From Thermoanaerobaculum sp. (GTDB taxonomy: Bacteria; Acidobacteriota; Thermoanaerobaculia; Multivoradales; UBA5704), in contig JAJKHS010000024.1 in NCBI GenBank assembly GCA_021154885.1, forward strand, positions 1-64,000: a DNA stretch of 64,000 nt, given 5' to 3'. The notes below the pieces were generated by a model. That model was not told where the DNA came from. It worked only from the letters and a program-made list of their open reading frames with translations, and ran no database searches. Positions 49,201 through 58,844 of the stretch are shown here, piece after piece. Position numbers and translations under genes: made by a program. Every line of letters begins with the position of its first letter. Position 1 is the stretch's first letter.

Positions 49201-50967
49201 ATGACGCCGACCGAACACCAACGGGAGTCCCCTCCCCCCGCCCGCCCCTGGGCCCTGTGGGTCCTGCTGCTCCTCCTCGCGGTCTGGGGCGGGTGGTTCA
49301 TTTATCGCACCTCGTTCGTGATCGACGGGCGGCGGTTCTTCTGCCTGTTAGACGACGCGATGATCTCGATGACCTACGCCCGCAACCTGGTCGAGGGGCA
49401 TGGCCTCAACTGGGCGCGGTGGGGCGAGCCGGTGGAGGGGTTCACCCATCCGCTGTGGACCTTGCTGATGGTCCCGATCAACGCCCTGCCTCTTCACCTG
49501 CGCCACCTCAGCCTGCTGGTGCAGCTCGTGTCGCTCGCCTGCCTGGGCGCCACCGTGGTGGCGGTGCGGCGGCTGATGCTCGATCACTTCTCCGGCGAGC
49601 GGGCGCACCATTGGCTCCCCGCCGCCGTGCTGACCGCCTTCTACTACCCCCTCGCCTACTGGTCGCTGGTGGGGATGGAGAGCGGCCTCCAGGCCCTGCT
49701 GACGGTGCTCGCCGTCCACCTCGCGCTCGCCGCCGTCCACTCCGGACGGGACCGCCACCTGGCGCTCTGGCTGGTCTGCACGGCCGCCTTCCTGCTGCGC
49801 ATGGACATGCTGCTGCTGGTCGCGGCCGTGCAGCTCTATCTCCTGCTGCGGGGAGGACTGCGGCCGGCCGGCCGGCGGAGCTGGCTCGCCGGGCTCGCCG
49901 TCTTCGTCGGCGTCTCACTCGCCTACGGCCTGTTCCGCTGGTTCTACTTCCACGACCTCCTCCCCAACACCTATTACCTGAAGCTCTACGGTATCCCCCT
50001 CGTCGTGCGGCTGCTGCGCGGCCTGTCGCTGATGGCGGTCTTCCTGCGCGCCCATCTCGCCCTCGTCCTGGTGGCGGCCCTGGGCACCGGCGCGGCGCTG
50101 TCGCGCCACCGGCGCCTCGCCCTGCCGGCGGCGGTGGTCGCCCTCTACTTCGCCTACAGCGTGTACGTGGGGGGCGACGTCTGGGAGAAGGACATCAGCG
50201 TGCGGGCCAACCGGTTCGTGGTGTTCGTCATGCCGCTGCTCTTCGTGTTGCTCAACGCCCTGCTCAACCAGGCCGTGGCGGCCTGGCGCCGGCGCCGAGA
50301 CAACGGGACCGAGGTCTTTCCGGCGCAGCGCTTCGCCGTCGCCGCCCTCACCGCCGCCGCCCTGCTCTCCGCCGACGGCCTCTGGTTCTCGGACGACGCG
50401 GAGGAGAACTGGGAGAACGCGATGGCGACGCGGCGGCCGCCCCTGGTCGAGAACCAGCGGGAGGTGATGGGGCAGACGCTCGTCTTCCTGCGCCTCCTCA
50501 AGCCGCAGGCCGTGGTCGCCACCGCCTGGGCCGGCATCCCCGCCTATTTCACGAATTATCGGATGATCGACATCCTCGGCTACAACGACCGGGTGATCGC
50601 CCGGCGGCCCCCCATCCATCCGCTCGACGAGGACAGCTTCGAATCGTTCATCCCCGGCCACGACAAGTACGACGAGCACCGTCTGCTGGAGGAGCAGCGG
50701 CCCGACGGCTTCTTCCAGATCTGGGGCATCCGCAAGGAGCTGGGGCTGCCGACGGAGGTGATGCCGCGGTATGGCTACCGGAAGGTGGGCGGCTTCTGGC
50801 TGCGGGCCGATTCACCCTATCTCCTGGCGCCGCTGCCCCCGCTGCCCCCGACACCGCCGCCGGCGCCCGCGGGGCCGCGCCCGGGGAGGCGGCGGCACCC
50901 CCCCAGGCCGGACCCGCAGACGCCGCCGCAGGACGGAGCGCCTGCGGCGGCGGAGCAGCAGCAGTGA
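49201..50967 (+). CDS. polytopic membrane protein, probable GT-C glycosyltransferase (AftB/ArnT-like)
   Basis: A 588-residue protein with about ten hydrophobic segments and a soluble C-terminal part. The first extracytoplasmic loop carries LDDAMISMTYARNLVEGHGL, then EPVEGFTHPLWTLLM and further on LPNTYYLKL. This pattern is known from GT-C enzymes that use polyprenyl-phosphate sugars (for example the AftB-like arabinofuranosyltransferases), with the acidic pair DD as likely catalytic residues. I chose ATG 49201 rather than the TTG at 49162. The final 45 residues are proline/arginine-rich and low in complexity. It sits between genes for the secreted paralogues, so glycosylation of exported proteins or glycans is a reasonable idea, but unproved. 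The end converges on paralogue 2, with only 7 bp between them. Confidence 0.75.
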   Translation: MTPTEHQRESPPPARPWALWVLLLLLAVWGGWFIYRTSFVIDGRRFFCLLDDAMISMTYARNLVEGHGLNWARWGEPVEGFTHPLWTLLMVPINALPLHLRHLSLLVQLVSLACLGATVVAVRRLMLDHFSGERAHHWLPAAVLTAFYYPLAYWSLVGMESGLQALLTVLAVHLALAAVHSGRDRHLALWLVCTAAFLLRMDMLLLVAAVQLYLLLRGGLRPAGRRSWLAGLAVFVGVSLAYGLFRWFYFHDLLPNTYYLKLYGIPLVVRLLRGLSLMAVFLRAHLALVLVAALGTGAALSRHRRLALPAAVVALYFAYSVYVGGDVWEKDISVRANRFVVFVMPLLFVLLNALLNQAVAAWRRRRDNGTEVFPAQRFAVAALTAAALLSADGLWFSDDAEENWENAMATRRPPLVENQREVMGQTLVFLRLLKPQAVVATAWAGIPAYFTNYRMIDILGYNDRVIARRPPIHPLDEDSFESFIPGHDKYDEHRLLEEQRPDGFFQIWGIRKELGLPTEVMPRYGYRKVGGFWLRADSPYLLAPLPPLPPTPPPAPAGPRPGRRRHPPRPDPQTPPQDGAPAAAEQQQ

Positions 50968-50974
50968 GGGCGGC

Positions 50975-52411
50975 CTACTTCGGGACGAACTCGATCTTCA
51001 GGTTGAGGTACTGCCAGCCGTAGCTCGAGACCTCCGGACCATCCTGGAAGGAGTAGTGGCCGAACTCCACCGTCATGCCGGTCGTGGGGATGGTGAAAGC
51101 CTTGTCTTTGGCGGTGCCCGTCATGCTCATGCTGACGACGACACTGCCACCTGACGAGAGCTCGCAGGTGATCAGGTTGTTCGCGAAGTCGTAGACGTAG
51201 TGCAGATGATAGAGCCGGCCTTTCTCCCAGGGGACCGAAACCTCCTTGGCCTGGACACCGCCAGCCGGCAGATCGACGTTCTCGTTCATTTTGAGCGAGA
51301 CCTTCGGCGGCGCGAACGCGTTGACGTTGGCGATCGAGTTGCTGCGGAACTTGCCGCGATAGAGCCAGAGGAGAGCGTGATTGGCGGCTGGCTTGGCGGT
51401 GTTCCAGGGGCCGGGAATGACGTCCAGGTCCGCGACGATCTTCTTGGCGAGGATCGATTTGGCGAGCTCGATCTTGTACTGCTGCTTCTCGTTGTCCCGG
51501 ATGGGGGTGTGGAACAGGCCCGGGACCTGGAAGACGTTGCCGGTGACCACCGGCGGGGGTGGCGGCGGAGGCGGTGGCGGCGGCGGTGGCGGAGGTGGGG
51601 GGGGCGGTGGCGGCGGAGGAGGCGGCGGCGGTGGCGGATTGGGGCTGCCGCCATCCGGAGCCGTGAGCGACGAGCCTGCGGACGCCGGCGTGAGGTACAG
51701 GAGCTGGGACGTGGCCGCCGTGAAGACCGTGGCGTAGACGTAGAACGGCTGGTCGCAGCTCACCTGGATCCGCACGTCCGCAGCGCTCAGCTCGTTGAGG
51801 ATCCCCAGCGCGTCGGAGAAGTAGAGGAAGGACAGCGGCTTCAGCGGCAGGGTCACCGTCGAGGCGATCTGCGAGCCGTCGGCCCGGAAGACGTTGGCCT
51901 TGCACTGCGCTGCCTGCTGGCCGAGGTTGACGATCCCGAGGCTGGAGACGTCGCCGGCCTGGGATCGCCCCAGGCCCTGGACGGTGGCCGTCTTGCCGCT
52001 CGCGAAGAGGTTCGCCGAGGAGATCACGGGCAGCTCGGAGTAGGCCCATACGCCGCCCTTGCCCAGGGTGGTCAGCCGGGCGTTGACCGCCACGTTGGCG
52101 GAATCGGCGGCGATCTCGAGCAGCGACACCTTGCCGGCGATGCCGTTGAACACGAGGGTCTGGCCCGCCGCCAGCGTGCTCGGCGTCGCCGGCGTGCTGC
52201 GCTGGGTGCCGTCCCGGTCCGCCTCCAGCAAGGTGGTCTTGATCGTGCTCTGCGCCGCTCCCGAGTTGCTCAGCCAGACCTTCACGGAGTTGGCGCTGCC
52301 GTTCGGCCCCCCGGGATCGGGGAGGGGGATGTAGACGCTGCCGGCGAACGCCGGCCCGGCGATCCCCAGCAGCAAAAGTAAGAGACTGCTCAGGAACGTT
52401 CTCGTCTTCAT
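50975..52411 (-). CDS. secreted two-domain protein of unrecognised family (paralogue 2, polyproline linker)
   Basis: A 478-residue paralogue of the protein at 47702-49051. Signal peptide 1-23; N-terminal domain about 24-250 (VYIPLPDPGG, VKVWLSN, PVISSANL, two cysteines); an exceptional run of about 29 consecutive prolines; C-terminal domain about 292-478 (LDVIPGPWN, NHALLWLYRGKFRSNSIANVN, YHLHYVYD, SSYGWQYLNLKIEFV). A strong AGGAGG (complement of 52421-52426) sits 9 nt before ATG 52411. It is probably an extracellular or surface protein; no enzymatic motif is recognised. The polyproline stretch would need elongation factor P for efficient translation. Confidence 0.8.
   Translation of the reverse strand: MKTRTFLSSLLLLLLGIAGPAFAGSVYIPLPDPGGPNGSANSVKVWLSNSGAAQSTIKTTLLEADRDGTQRSTPATPSTLAAGQTLVFNGIAGKVSLLEIAADSANVAVNARLTTLGKGGVWAYSELPVISSANLFASGKTATVQGLGRSQAGDVSSLGIVNLGQQAAQCKANVFRADGSQIASTVTLPLKPLSFLYFSDALGILNELSAADVRIQVSCDQPFYVYATVFTAATSQLLYLTPASAGSSLTAPDGGSPNPPPPPPPPPPPPPPPPPPPPPPPPPPPPPVVTGNVFQVPGLFHTPIRDNEKQQYKIELAKSILAKKIVADLDVIPGPWNTAKPAANHALLWLYRGKFRSNSIANVNAFAPPKVSLKMNENVDLPAGGVQAKEVSVPWEKGRLYHLHYVYDFANNLITCELSSGGSVVVSMSMTGTAKDKAFTIPTTGMTVEFGHYSFQDGPEVSSYGWQYLNLKIEFVPK
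51551..51637 (-). repeat. polyproline-coding low-complexity run (about 29 Pro codons)
   Basis: An uninterrupted run of CCN codons (read on the minus strand; mainly CCG, CCA and CCT) encodes the linker between the two domains of paralogue 2. The mixed third bases argue that it is maintained by selection for proline rather than by slippage of one codon. Confidence 0.9.
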
Positions 52412-52788
52412 GAGACTTCACCTCCTGCGAAGGGCGCTACGAGCGCAAACCAACTCCTCTCCGCGTGGGTCGCGGTGCTGCGAAACAGATTGCTGCTTCT
52501 GCATGGTAACCCTGGGCCCGGCCGAGCGCAAGTCTGAAAACGCCTTGTTCGAGGCGCACTTAGCCCGGATTCCCTCAAGGAACGGTTCAGGGGGCGTCGG
52601 AGAGCGGCGTTCCCGCCGACCGACGCCCCTTCGGGGCGGGCCCTCACCCCCTGCCCCCTCTCCCGCCCCCTCCCACCCCCCTCACCGGGAGAGGGGGACC
52701 CGGCTGGAGGTTTCTTGCCTTTCTCCCTCTTCTCCCGGTGAGGGGGGTGGGAGGGGGCGGGAGAAGAGGGCAGGGGTGATGAGGGCCT
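52412..52788. other. intergenic region with repeat family B hairpin
   Basis: No gene is seen. 52412-52620 includes the upstream region of paralogue 2, with a somewhat AT-richer patch near 52480-52560. 52641-52788 is occupied by a large inverted repeat. Confidence 0.6.
52647..52776. repeat. extragenic inverted repeat, family B (copy 2)
   Basis: Arms of about 42 bp (52647-52688 and 52735-52776) are almost perfectly complementary around a 46-nt loop. They contain GCCCCCTCCCACCCCCCTCA / its complement. It ends just before the stop of paralogue 3 and could act as a terminator or mRNA-stabilising hairpin for that gene, as well as being a member of the dispersed family at 936-1078 and 59917-59980. 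Confidence 0.8.
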
Positions 52789-54000
52789 TTACCTCTGCAC
52801 CATCTCCACCCGCAGGTTGCTGTAGCTCCAGCCCCAGCTCGCCACCTCGGGGCCTTCCTGGAAGTGGTAGTGGCCGAACTCGGTGACCAGGCCGGAGGCC
52901 GGGACGGTGATGGTGTTGTTGTCCGCCGAGCCGTCCATCCGCATCGTCTTCAAGACTCGGCCATTCTGGGAGGTGGTGATGACGATCTTCTCGGTGGTCG
53001 CGTCATACACGTAGTGGAAGTGATAGGTCTGTCCCGTCTGCAGCTTGACGTTGCCCGAGGCGTTGGTGTTCCAGGTCTTCGGCAGGTCCAGGTTCTGATT
53101 GTTCTTGATGAAGTTCTTCTTCGGCCCGTAGTAGTTGACGTTGGCCACCGTGTTGGCGCGGAACTTTCCGCGGTGCAGCCAGAGGAGGGCGTGGTTGCCG
53201 GCCGGGTTCTTGGTGCTCCAGGGGCCGAGGGTGACGTCCCAGTCAATGGTCATCTGGCGCAGGGCCAGCGCCGACGGCACCGGGATGTTGATGATTCCCT
53301 TCTCGTTCTGGGGAGTGGCCTTGTGGAGCAGGCCGGGCGCGTTGAAGACGAGCGTCCCCTTGGGGGTCACCTGCGGCTTCGCGGTCTTGACGGCGAGGGC
53401 GCTCTCGGGGGTGGCGAAGGAGACCTCGGAGGTCGTGCGGTCGACGCCCACGGCGTAGGCGTAGAACGGCTGGCCGCAGGAGACCTTGGCGGTGACGGCG
53501 GAGCTCTCGGGCAGGGCGTCGCCGAGCTGCTGCAGGGACCGCGCCGGCACGACGACCGTGGCGCTCGCCGCCGCGAGGCTGCCGTCGGCGCTCAGGAAGT
53601 CCACGTCGCACCGCGCCGCCTCGGCGCCCAGGTTCACCAGCCCGAGCTTGGCCACGTTGCGGTCATTGTGGTCGAGGCCGTTGAGGAAGGTCGTGGCGCC
53701 GGCCTCCAGCCGGTTGTCCGCCGAGATCACCGGCACCCGGGTGATGAAGGTCCGGCCGGCGCGGGCGGTCTGGATCCAGGCGTCGACCTGCGAAGCCTCC
53801 AGCTCCAGCAGACCCGTCTCCCCCGCGGCCGAGTAGGATTTCGTTACGCCGTCCGAGCCCGCGACCCGGAGCTTGGTGGTGAGGGACTGTCCGTCGGCTC
53901 CCTGCGGACCCACGACCGGTACCCACACGGGTGCGGCGTGCAGCGGAGCGGCGGCGGCCAGGGCGATGAGGGCTAGACGGGCGGCGAACCGGTTCTTCAT
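52789..54000 (-). CDS. secreted two-domain protein of unrecognised family (paralogue 3)
   Basis: A 403-residue paralogue without a proline linker. Signal peptide 1-22 ([22 protein letters not shown]); N-terminal domain about 23-210 ([18 protein letters not shown], two cysteines); C-terminal domain about 225-403 ([57 protein letters not shown]). I chose ATG 54000 because it opens a clean signal peptide and has AGGAGG (complement of 54008-54013) before it; the longer frame from 54120 lacks both. Function unknown; expected outside the cytoplasm. Confidence 0.8.
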   Translation of the reverse strand: MKNRFAARLALIALAAAAPLHAAPVWVPVVGPQGADGQSLTTKLRVAGSDGVTKSYSAAGETGLLELEASQVDAWIQTARAGRTFITRVPVISADNRLEAGATTFLNGLDHNDRNVAKLGLVNLGAEAARCDVDFLSADGSLAAASATVVVPARSLQQLGDALPESSAVTAKVSCGQPFYAYAVGVDRTTSEVSFATPESALAVKTAKPQVTPKGTLVFNAPGLLHKATPQNEKGIINIPVPSALALRQMTIDWDVTLGPWSTKNPAGNHALLWLHRGKFRANTVANVNYYGPKKNFIKNNQNLDLPKTWNTNASGNVKLQTGQTYHFHYVYDATTEKIVITTSQNGRVLKTMRMDGSADNNTITVPASGLVTEFGHYHFQEGPEVASWGWSYSNLRVEMVQR

Positions 54001-54186
54001 ACAGCGACCTCCTGGGTAAAAAGGAGGCAAAACCGTGGAACGAGGCTTTGCCCCGGGTCCTACGAAACGAGTGCATTGATCCTGGCGCTGAATGGTACGA
54101 GGTTTGGCCGGCGGATGCAATCAAGATTTGCATTTCTCTATACCGTGCGAACCTGGAGCGGCTTTTCCCCACGATAGGATGGAACG

Positions 54187-54873
54187 ATGGAGCCGCTTCG
54201 CAGCCTGGGCCGCCGGGCCTTCAAGCCGGTCTACATCCTCTATTACAAGCTCCTCTTCGGGCGGCGTTTCCCGTTCTCCGAGCGCCTCGCCGCACGGGTC
54301 CACGCCTGGGAGATGGCCACCGGCCGCGGCGACGCGCCGGTGGCGAAGGACGTCTGGGAGGAGCAGTACCGCCGCGGCCACTGGGAGCTCATGCGCGGCC
54401 TGGACGAGGCGGCCCGCTACAGCGTCATCGCGGGCTACCTCCATCACCTCAAGCCCGGCGGCTCGGTGCTCGACGTGGGCAGCGGCGAGGGGCTGCTGCG
54501 CGATCCTCTGATTTCCTACGGCTATGCGCGCTACCACGGGATCGATCTCTCCGAGGCCGCCATCGTCCAGGCCGCGCCCCGCCGCGACGAGCGCACCACC
54601 TTCGCCGCGGCCGACGCCGAGACGTACGTCCCGCCCGGCCGCTTCGACGCGGTGGTGTTCAACGAGTGCGTCTACTACTTCAACGATCCCGTGGGCTCGG
54701 TGCGGCGCTACGAGCCGTACCTGGAGGAGGGCGGCTGCTTCGTGGTCTCGACATTCCGCTCCCGGCGGGCGGACGTGATCGCGCGTCGGCTCGCGGAGGT
54801 CTATCCGCTACTGGAGGAGACGGCGATCACGAACCGCAAGGGGACGTGGGTGGTGAGGATCTTCAGGCCATGA
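54187..54873 (+). CDS. class I SAM-dependent methyltransferase
   Basis: A 228-residue Rossmann-fold methyltransferase. Motif I is VLDVGSGEG (about 95-103), followed by an acidic residue after strand 2 (YHGIDLSEAA), ADAET at motif II/III, and FNECVYYFND. The N-terminal 60 residues are basic and may contact membrane or substrate. It has no recognisable substrate-specific domain. The company of epimerase and glycosyltransferase genes suggests methylation of a sugar or lipid-linked glycan, but that is inference. Confidence 0.8.
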   Translation: MEPLRSLGRRAFKPVYILYYKLLFGRRFPFSERLAARVHAWEMATGRGDAPVAKDVWEEQYRRGHWELMRGLDEAARYSVIAGYLHHLKPGGSVLDVGSGEGLLRDPLISYGYARYHGIDLSEAAIVQAAPRRDERTTFAAADAETYVPPGRFDAVVFNECVYYFNDPVGSVRRYEPYLEEGGCFVVSTFRSRRADVIARRLAEVYPLLEETAITNRKGTWVVRIFRP

Positions 54874-54890
54874 TCTTCAGGTCGTGATCT

Positions 54891-55934
54891 TCAAGTTAAA
54901 ACGGGCGCCTGCCAGCGCAGCGCCGCGTCGAGCCGGCCCTCGGCCTGCAGCTCCTGGATCCGCTTCAGGCGGATGAAGCGGGGGCCCAGAAACTCCGTCT
55001 GCGTGAGGCCGGCCTTGAGATAGGCGTCGTGGAGCTCGCGGGCGCCCTGGCGGGCGTTCCACTGCGGCTGAAAGGCAGGGAGGACGCGCTCGATCTTGCC
55101 GCAGTCCACCCGGTAGCAGCGCTTGTCCGGCCCGGCGTCGTCGGCGTAGGTGATCGCACAGCCGGGGACGGTTTCGGCGACGATCTCCGCCAGCTCGCGG
55201 ATGCGGTAGTTCTCCGCCGTGCGGCCGACGTTGAACGCCTGGTCGTGTACGTGCTCGCGGGGGGCCTCCAGGGCGGCGAGGAAGGCCCGGCCGATGTCTT
55301 CGACGTGGACGATGGGCCGCCACGGCGTCCCATCGCTCATCATGTGGATGCGGCCGGTGGTGACGGCCCAGCCCACGAGGTTGTTGAGCACCAGGTCCAC
55401 GCGCAGCCGGGGGGAGACGCCGTAGGCCGTGGCGTTGCGCAGATAGGTGGGGCTGAAGCGGTCGTCCGCCAGCTCGGCGAGCTGCTGCTCCAACCGCACC
55501 TTGGAGACGCCATAGGGGGTGACGGGATTGAACGCCGCCCTCTCGTCCAGGAAATCGTCCCCGGCCGCGCCGTAGGTGCTGCACGACGAGGAGAACACGA
55601 AGCGCTCGACGCCGGCCTCCCTGGCCAGGCGGGCGAAGCGGATCGAGGCCGCGTCGTTGATATCATAGGTGAGCGTCGAGTCGAGATTGCCCAGCGGATC
55701 GTTGGACAGGCCGGCGAGGTGGAGGACGGCCTGGAACCCCTCGAGGTCCCGGCGCTCGGCCTCCCGGAGGTCCTTGCGGATGGACTGGACCGGGAGCTCC
55801 GCGGGCAGGCCGGGGAGCAGACAGGGCTCGAAGAAGCCGGCGTCGAAGCCCACCACCTCATGGCCCGCCGCGCGAAGCAAAGGCACCATGACGCTGCCGA
55901 GGTAGCCATGGTGGCCGGTGACGAGGACGCGCAT
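54891..55934 (-). CDS. NAD-dependent sugar epimerase/dehydratase (extended SDR)
   Basis: A 347-residue extended SDR. The nucleotide-binding motif TGHHGYLGS is at residues 6-14, [10 protein letters not shown] follows strand 4, and the active site has SSSCSTYG and YGVSK (catalytic Tyr and Lys). C-terminal blocks ([29 protein letters not shown]) are usual for NDP-sugar epimerases. I chose ATG 55934 (MRVLVTG) rather than the GTG at 55955 because the Rossmann strand begins there. It likely supplies a modified NDP-sugar to the neighbouring glycosyltransferase. Confidence 0.87.
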   Translation of the reverse strand: MRVLVTGHHGYLGSVMVPLLRAAGHEVVGFDAGFFEPCLLPGLPAELPVQSIRKDLREAERRDLEGFQAVLHLAGLSNDPLGNLDSTLTYDINDAASIRFARLAREAGVERFVFSSSCSTYGAAGDDFLDERAAFNPVTPYGVSKVRLEQQLAELADDRFSPTYLRNATAYGVSPRLRVDLVLNNLVGWAVTTGRIHMMSDGTPWRPIVHVEDIGRAFLAALEAPREHVHDQAFNVGRTAENYRIRELAEIVAETVPGCAITYADDAGPDKRCYRVDCGKIERVLPAFQPQWNARQGARELHDAYLKAGLTQTEFLGPRFIRLKRIQELQAEGRLDAALRWQAPVLT

Positions 55935-55968
55935 GATGGGGCGGAAGGGTAGCACACCCCCCGTACAA

Positions 55969-55997
55969 CCCCTGGGACCGCCGGCGTCCCGCCGGCC
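55969..55997. repeat. dispersed palindromic repeat family A (copy 2)
   Basis: This 29-bp copy is the same as that at 49121-49149 over its whole length. It lies in the 99-bp gap between the SDR start and the GT2 stop. Confidence 0.85.
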
Positions 55998-56033
55998 TGC
56001 TAACTCCGCTTTTAATTCTTTAATTTGGGGGCC

Positions 56034-56921
56034 CTACGGCGCCACCACCTTGTAGCGGAAACATCCTCGAACCCGTCCCACCCGCCAGCCGAGCTGCCAC
56101 GTCCACCGGGCCCGCCCTTCGCGAGTGAGGAGCAGCAAGGGAGTGCGCAGAAGGAGGCTGAGCCATTTCCGCACTCCGGGCAGCCACCCCAGCCGTGGCA
56201 TCCCTCGCTTCCGGTACCGCTCATAGATCAGCACGTTGTGGAGACCGTAGCTCACCCCCTGACGATAAATGCTCCCGAGGTCCCCCCGGTGGCGGATGTT
56301 GACCACGGCCTCCGGCGCGAAGCGGAGGGGGAAGCCGGCGAGCTGGAGGCGCCAGCAGTAGTCCGTGTCCTCCAGGGCGGGCAGGGTCTCGTCGAAGCCG
56401 CCCACGGCCTCGTGAGCCCGGCGGGTCACCCCCAGCCCGCCGCCCCCGGCGTGAGGGAGGAAGGGCGGGTAATCGTAGGACGTGAGGCCGTCCTTCTGAG
56501 GGTTCAGATGCGTGCGCCGCACCCAGGCGGGGTTCAGCTTTTCGTTGTCGTAGCGGCAGGCCACGAAATCGGATTGCGCAAGGGCGCGTCCCAGACCGGC
56601 CAGCCAGCCGGGGGCCACCTCGTCGTCGGCGTCGCAGAAGAGGAAGGCGTCGCCGGTGGCCGCGGCGGCGCCCAGGTTGCGGGCGTGGGCCTGCCCCCGG
56701 CGATCGGACGCGTCCACCAGCCGCAGCCCGGGGAGACGGCCGCGGTAGCTCTCCACGATTTTCTGGGAGCCGTCGGCCGAGCCGTTGTCGCCGACGATCA
56801 CCTCCCATTCGCCCTCCCAGCTCTGGCCCGCCAGGGCGTCGAGTTGCACGCCGATCGTGGCAGCCGCGTTCAGACAGGGGATCACCACGCTGAGCTTCAG
56901 GGGGCGGGTCGGGGTGGTCAT
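56034..56921 (-). CDS. family 2 glycosyltransferase
   Basis: A 295-residue GT-A fold glycosyltransferase. Motifs are SVVIPCLNAA at the N-terminus, GDNGSADGS, the DxD-like CDADD, and the catalytic ALEDTDYCWRL. The C-terminal tail has a hydrophobic helix (WLSLLLRTPLLLL) that may associate with the membrane. It probably transfers a nucleotide-activated sugar to a lipid-linked or surface acceptor. The start is uncertain: ATG 56921 gives the shortest sensible protein, and an upstream ATG at 56954 would overlap the divergent neighbour. Confidence 0.85.
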   Translation of the reverse strand: MTTPTRPLKLSVVIPCLNAAATIGVQLDALAGQSWEGEWEVIVGDNGSADGSQKIVESYRGRLPGLRLVDASDRRGQAHARNLGAAAATGDAFLFCDADDEVAPGWLAGLGRALAQSDFVACRYDNEKLNPAWVRRTHLNPQKDGLTSYDYPPFLPHAGGGGLGVTRRAHEAVGGFDETLPALEDTDYCWRLQLAGFPLRFAPEAVVNIRHRGDLGSIYRQGVSYGLHNVLIYERYRKRGMPRLGWLPGVRKWLSLLLRTPLLLLTREGRARWTWQLGWRVGRVRGCFRYKVVAP

Positions 56922-56962
56922 GGGGCGGGGAGATGATAGCCCATGCGATACCATCCCCCCTC

Positions 56963-58579
56963 ATGCCCCCGCCCCCCGCCGCCCCGCGCCGCCGGATCAC
57001 CGGGGAGGGCCTGCTCTTCGCGGCCCTCCTGATCCTCCACGTGGCGCCGATCTGGGCGTTCCGCTTCATCCCCACCCAGGACGGCCCGGGGCATCAGGCT
57101 CTGGCCTTCATCCTCCGCCAGTACGGCCGCCCGGACGCGGGACTGCTGCGCCACTACTACGCGCTTAACCGCGAGGCGCTGCCGAACTGGTTCATCTTCT
57201 TCCTCCTGACCCGCGTCCTGCGCTTTCTCGCCGTGCCGGTGGCGGAGAAGGTGCTGCTCACCGTCTACGCGCTTCTGCTGCCGCTCTCCGTGCGCTACGC
57301 CTTGAAGGGAATTGCCCAGGAGGGGAGCGACCGGGCGGGGTTCCTCGCCGTCCTCTCCTTTCCCTTCATCTACAACTACACGCTCCACATGGGGTTCTTC
57401 AACTTCTGCTTCAGCCTGCCGGCCTTTTTCTTCACCGTCGGATATTGGCTGCGGCACGGGGAGAGGATGACGCCGCTGCGGACCGCAGCCCTGGCCCTCC
57501 TCATCCTCTGGGTCTACTTCTGCCACCCCGTGACCCTGGTGATGACCGCCGCCGCCCTGCTGACGCTGGCCGGCTGGCACGTCCTACTGGAGCGTGGAGC
57601 CGCGCCCGCAGACATTCGCCGCTGGCTCCTCCCGCCCCTCCTGGCCCTCCTTCCGGCCGTGGCCCTCATGGCCTCCTTCGTGGGCCGGCGGATGGGCTCG
57701 AAAATCGACTTCCTCCCTCTCTGGGAGAAGCTCAAGCACCTGGCCGGCCTCTACTCTCTGGCCTCGCTCAGCCACTGGACGCCCCCGCTGGCGGCGGCCC
57801 TGGCCCTGTTGTTCTACGTCGTCGCCTGCCTTTGTCTGCGACAGCGGGGGAGGCGCCCGCTGGAGGCGCGGGACGGCCTGTTCCTGGTCGTCCTGGTCTT
57901 CCTGGCGGCCTACTTCCTGGCTCCCAGCGAGATCTCCGGCGGCGGCTTCGTCAACCACCGGCTGAACCTTTTCCCCTTCCTGGCCCTGATCCTCTGGCTC
58001 GGCGCCTTCGACCATTCCGAGAGACGGCGGCGCTGGATCCAGATCGTTGCAACCGGCCTGGCCGTGCTCTTCCTCTTCGTCTACACCCGCGCCTACGTCC
58101 TCCTCAATCAGGGCCTGGCGGAGATCGCCGCCGCCGGCGAGCGCATGGAGCCGGACCACACCTTCCTCTACCTCTCCTACGCCCATCGGGGGGAGCAGCC
58201 CAACGGCCGCGAACTCGCCTTCCGCACCGAGCCTTTCCTCCACGCGGGAGGCTACATTGCGGCGGAGAAGCGGCTGGTAGACCTCTCGCTTTACGAAGCG
58301 AACGAGGACTACTTTCCGATCTATTACCGGCCTGAGCTGAATCCCTATCGCCACCTCTCCGTGGGTCCGCTGGGAATCGAGCAGAGCCCTCCCCGGGCCG
58401 AGATCCTCGCCTATCCGCAGCGGACGGGCGGGCGGGTGGACTACGTCCTGATCTGGGGCTTGCGACAGGAACGGCTGGGGGAGCCGGACGTGCGGAAGGT
58501 GCTGGATCAACTCGCGGTGGGGTTCGACGTGGTGTGGACGGGTGGGGAGGGGGGGGTGACGCTTTATCGGGCGAGGTAA
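56963..58579 (+). CDS. polytopic membrane protein, possible glycan-related GT-C/hypothetical
   Basis: A 538-residue protein with about ten transmembrane segments. The first loop has FRFIPTQDGPGHQALAFILRQY, where the Asp near the start resembles the acidic residue of GT-C enzymes. A soluble C-terminal region of about 150 residues follows the last membrane helix. Homologues would normally be annotated as hypothetical membrane proteins. It lies divergent to the GT2 gene. I do not assign an activity. Confidence 0.65.
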   Translation: MPPPPAAPRRRITGEGLLFAALLILHVAPIWAFRFIPTQDGPGHQALAFILRQYGRPDAGLLRHYYALNREALPNWFIFFLLTRVLRFLAVPVAEKVLLTVYALLLPLSVRYALKGIAQEGSDRAGFLAVLSFPFIYNYTLHMGFFNFCFSLPAFFFTVGYWLRHGERMTPLRTAALALLILWVYFCHPVTLVMTAAALLTLAGWHVLLERGAAPADIRRWLLPPLLALLPAVALMASFVGRRMGSKIDFLPLWEKLKHLAGLYSLASLSHWTPPLAAALALLFYVVACLCLRQRGRRPLEARDGLFLVVLVFLAAYFLAPSEISGGGFVNHRLNLFPFLALILWLGAFDHSERRRRWIQIVATGLAVLFLFVYTRAYVLLNQGLAEIAAAGERMEPDHTFLYLSYAHRGEQPNGRELAFRTEPFLHAGGYIAAEKRLVDLSLYEANEDYFPIYYRPELNPYRHLSVGPLGIEQSPPRAEILAYPQRTGGRVDYVLIWGLRQERLGEPDVRKVLDQLAVGFDVVWTGGEGGVTLYRAR

Positions 58580-58631
58580 ACTCCAACCGAGGACTTGATG
58601 CCGGCGTCGTTCCTGGGTAGAATTTAACGCT

Positions 58632-58844
58632 ATGGCACGGAACGCGAGAAAGCACGAAGATGTCCAGTCGCCTCCGATGAAGCCCGAAGAGGAGTTCAGG
58701 GCGCAGCTCGATCAACTCCAGTGGAATGCTCGTCAAGAATACCTGCGCGCCGGAGATTCTCCGCTGGATTGGGAGGGCCTGGAACGGGAGATCGCTGAAC
58801 GCCGGGGCGGCGTCCGCGACGAGGATGAAGATCTCGTTCGTTGA
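58632..58844 (+). CDS. putative antitoxin of a PIN-type toxin-antitoxin module
   Basis: A 70-residue charged protein. Its C-terminal half contains the block ARQEYLRAGDSPLDWEGLEREIAERRGG, which recurs twice in the gene at 59286-59684. Its end overlaps the start of a PIN-domain gene by 20 bp, the arrangement of type II toxin-antitoxin pairs. The antitoxin role is inferred from size, charge and position; the fold family is not certain. Confidence 0.7.
   Translation: MARNARKHEDVQSPPMKPEEEFRAQLDQLQWNARQEYLRAGDSPLDWEGLEREIAERRGGVRDEDEDLVR

Noticed and set aside
54001-54120. Longer N-terminus for paralogue 3 from 54120
   Set aside because: It would bury the signal peptide after 40 unrelated residues and ignores the AGGAGG site before ATG 54000.
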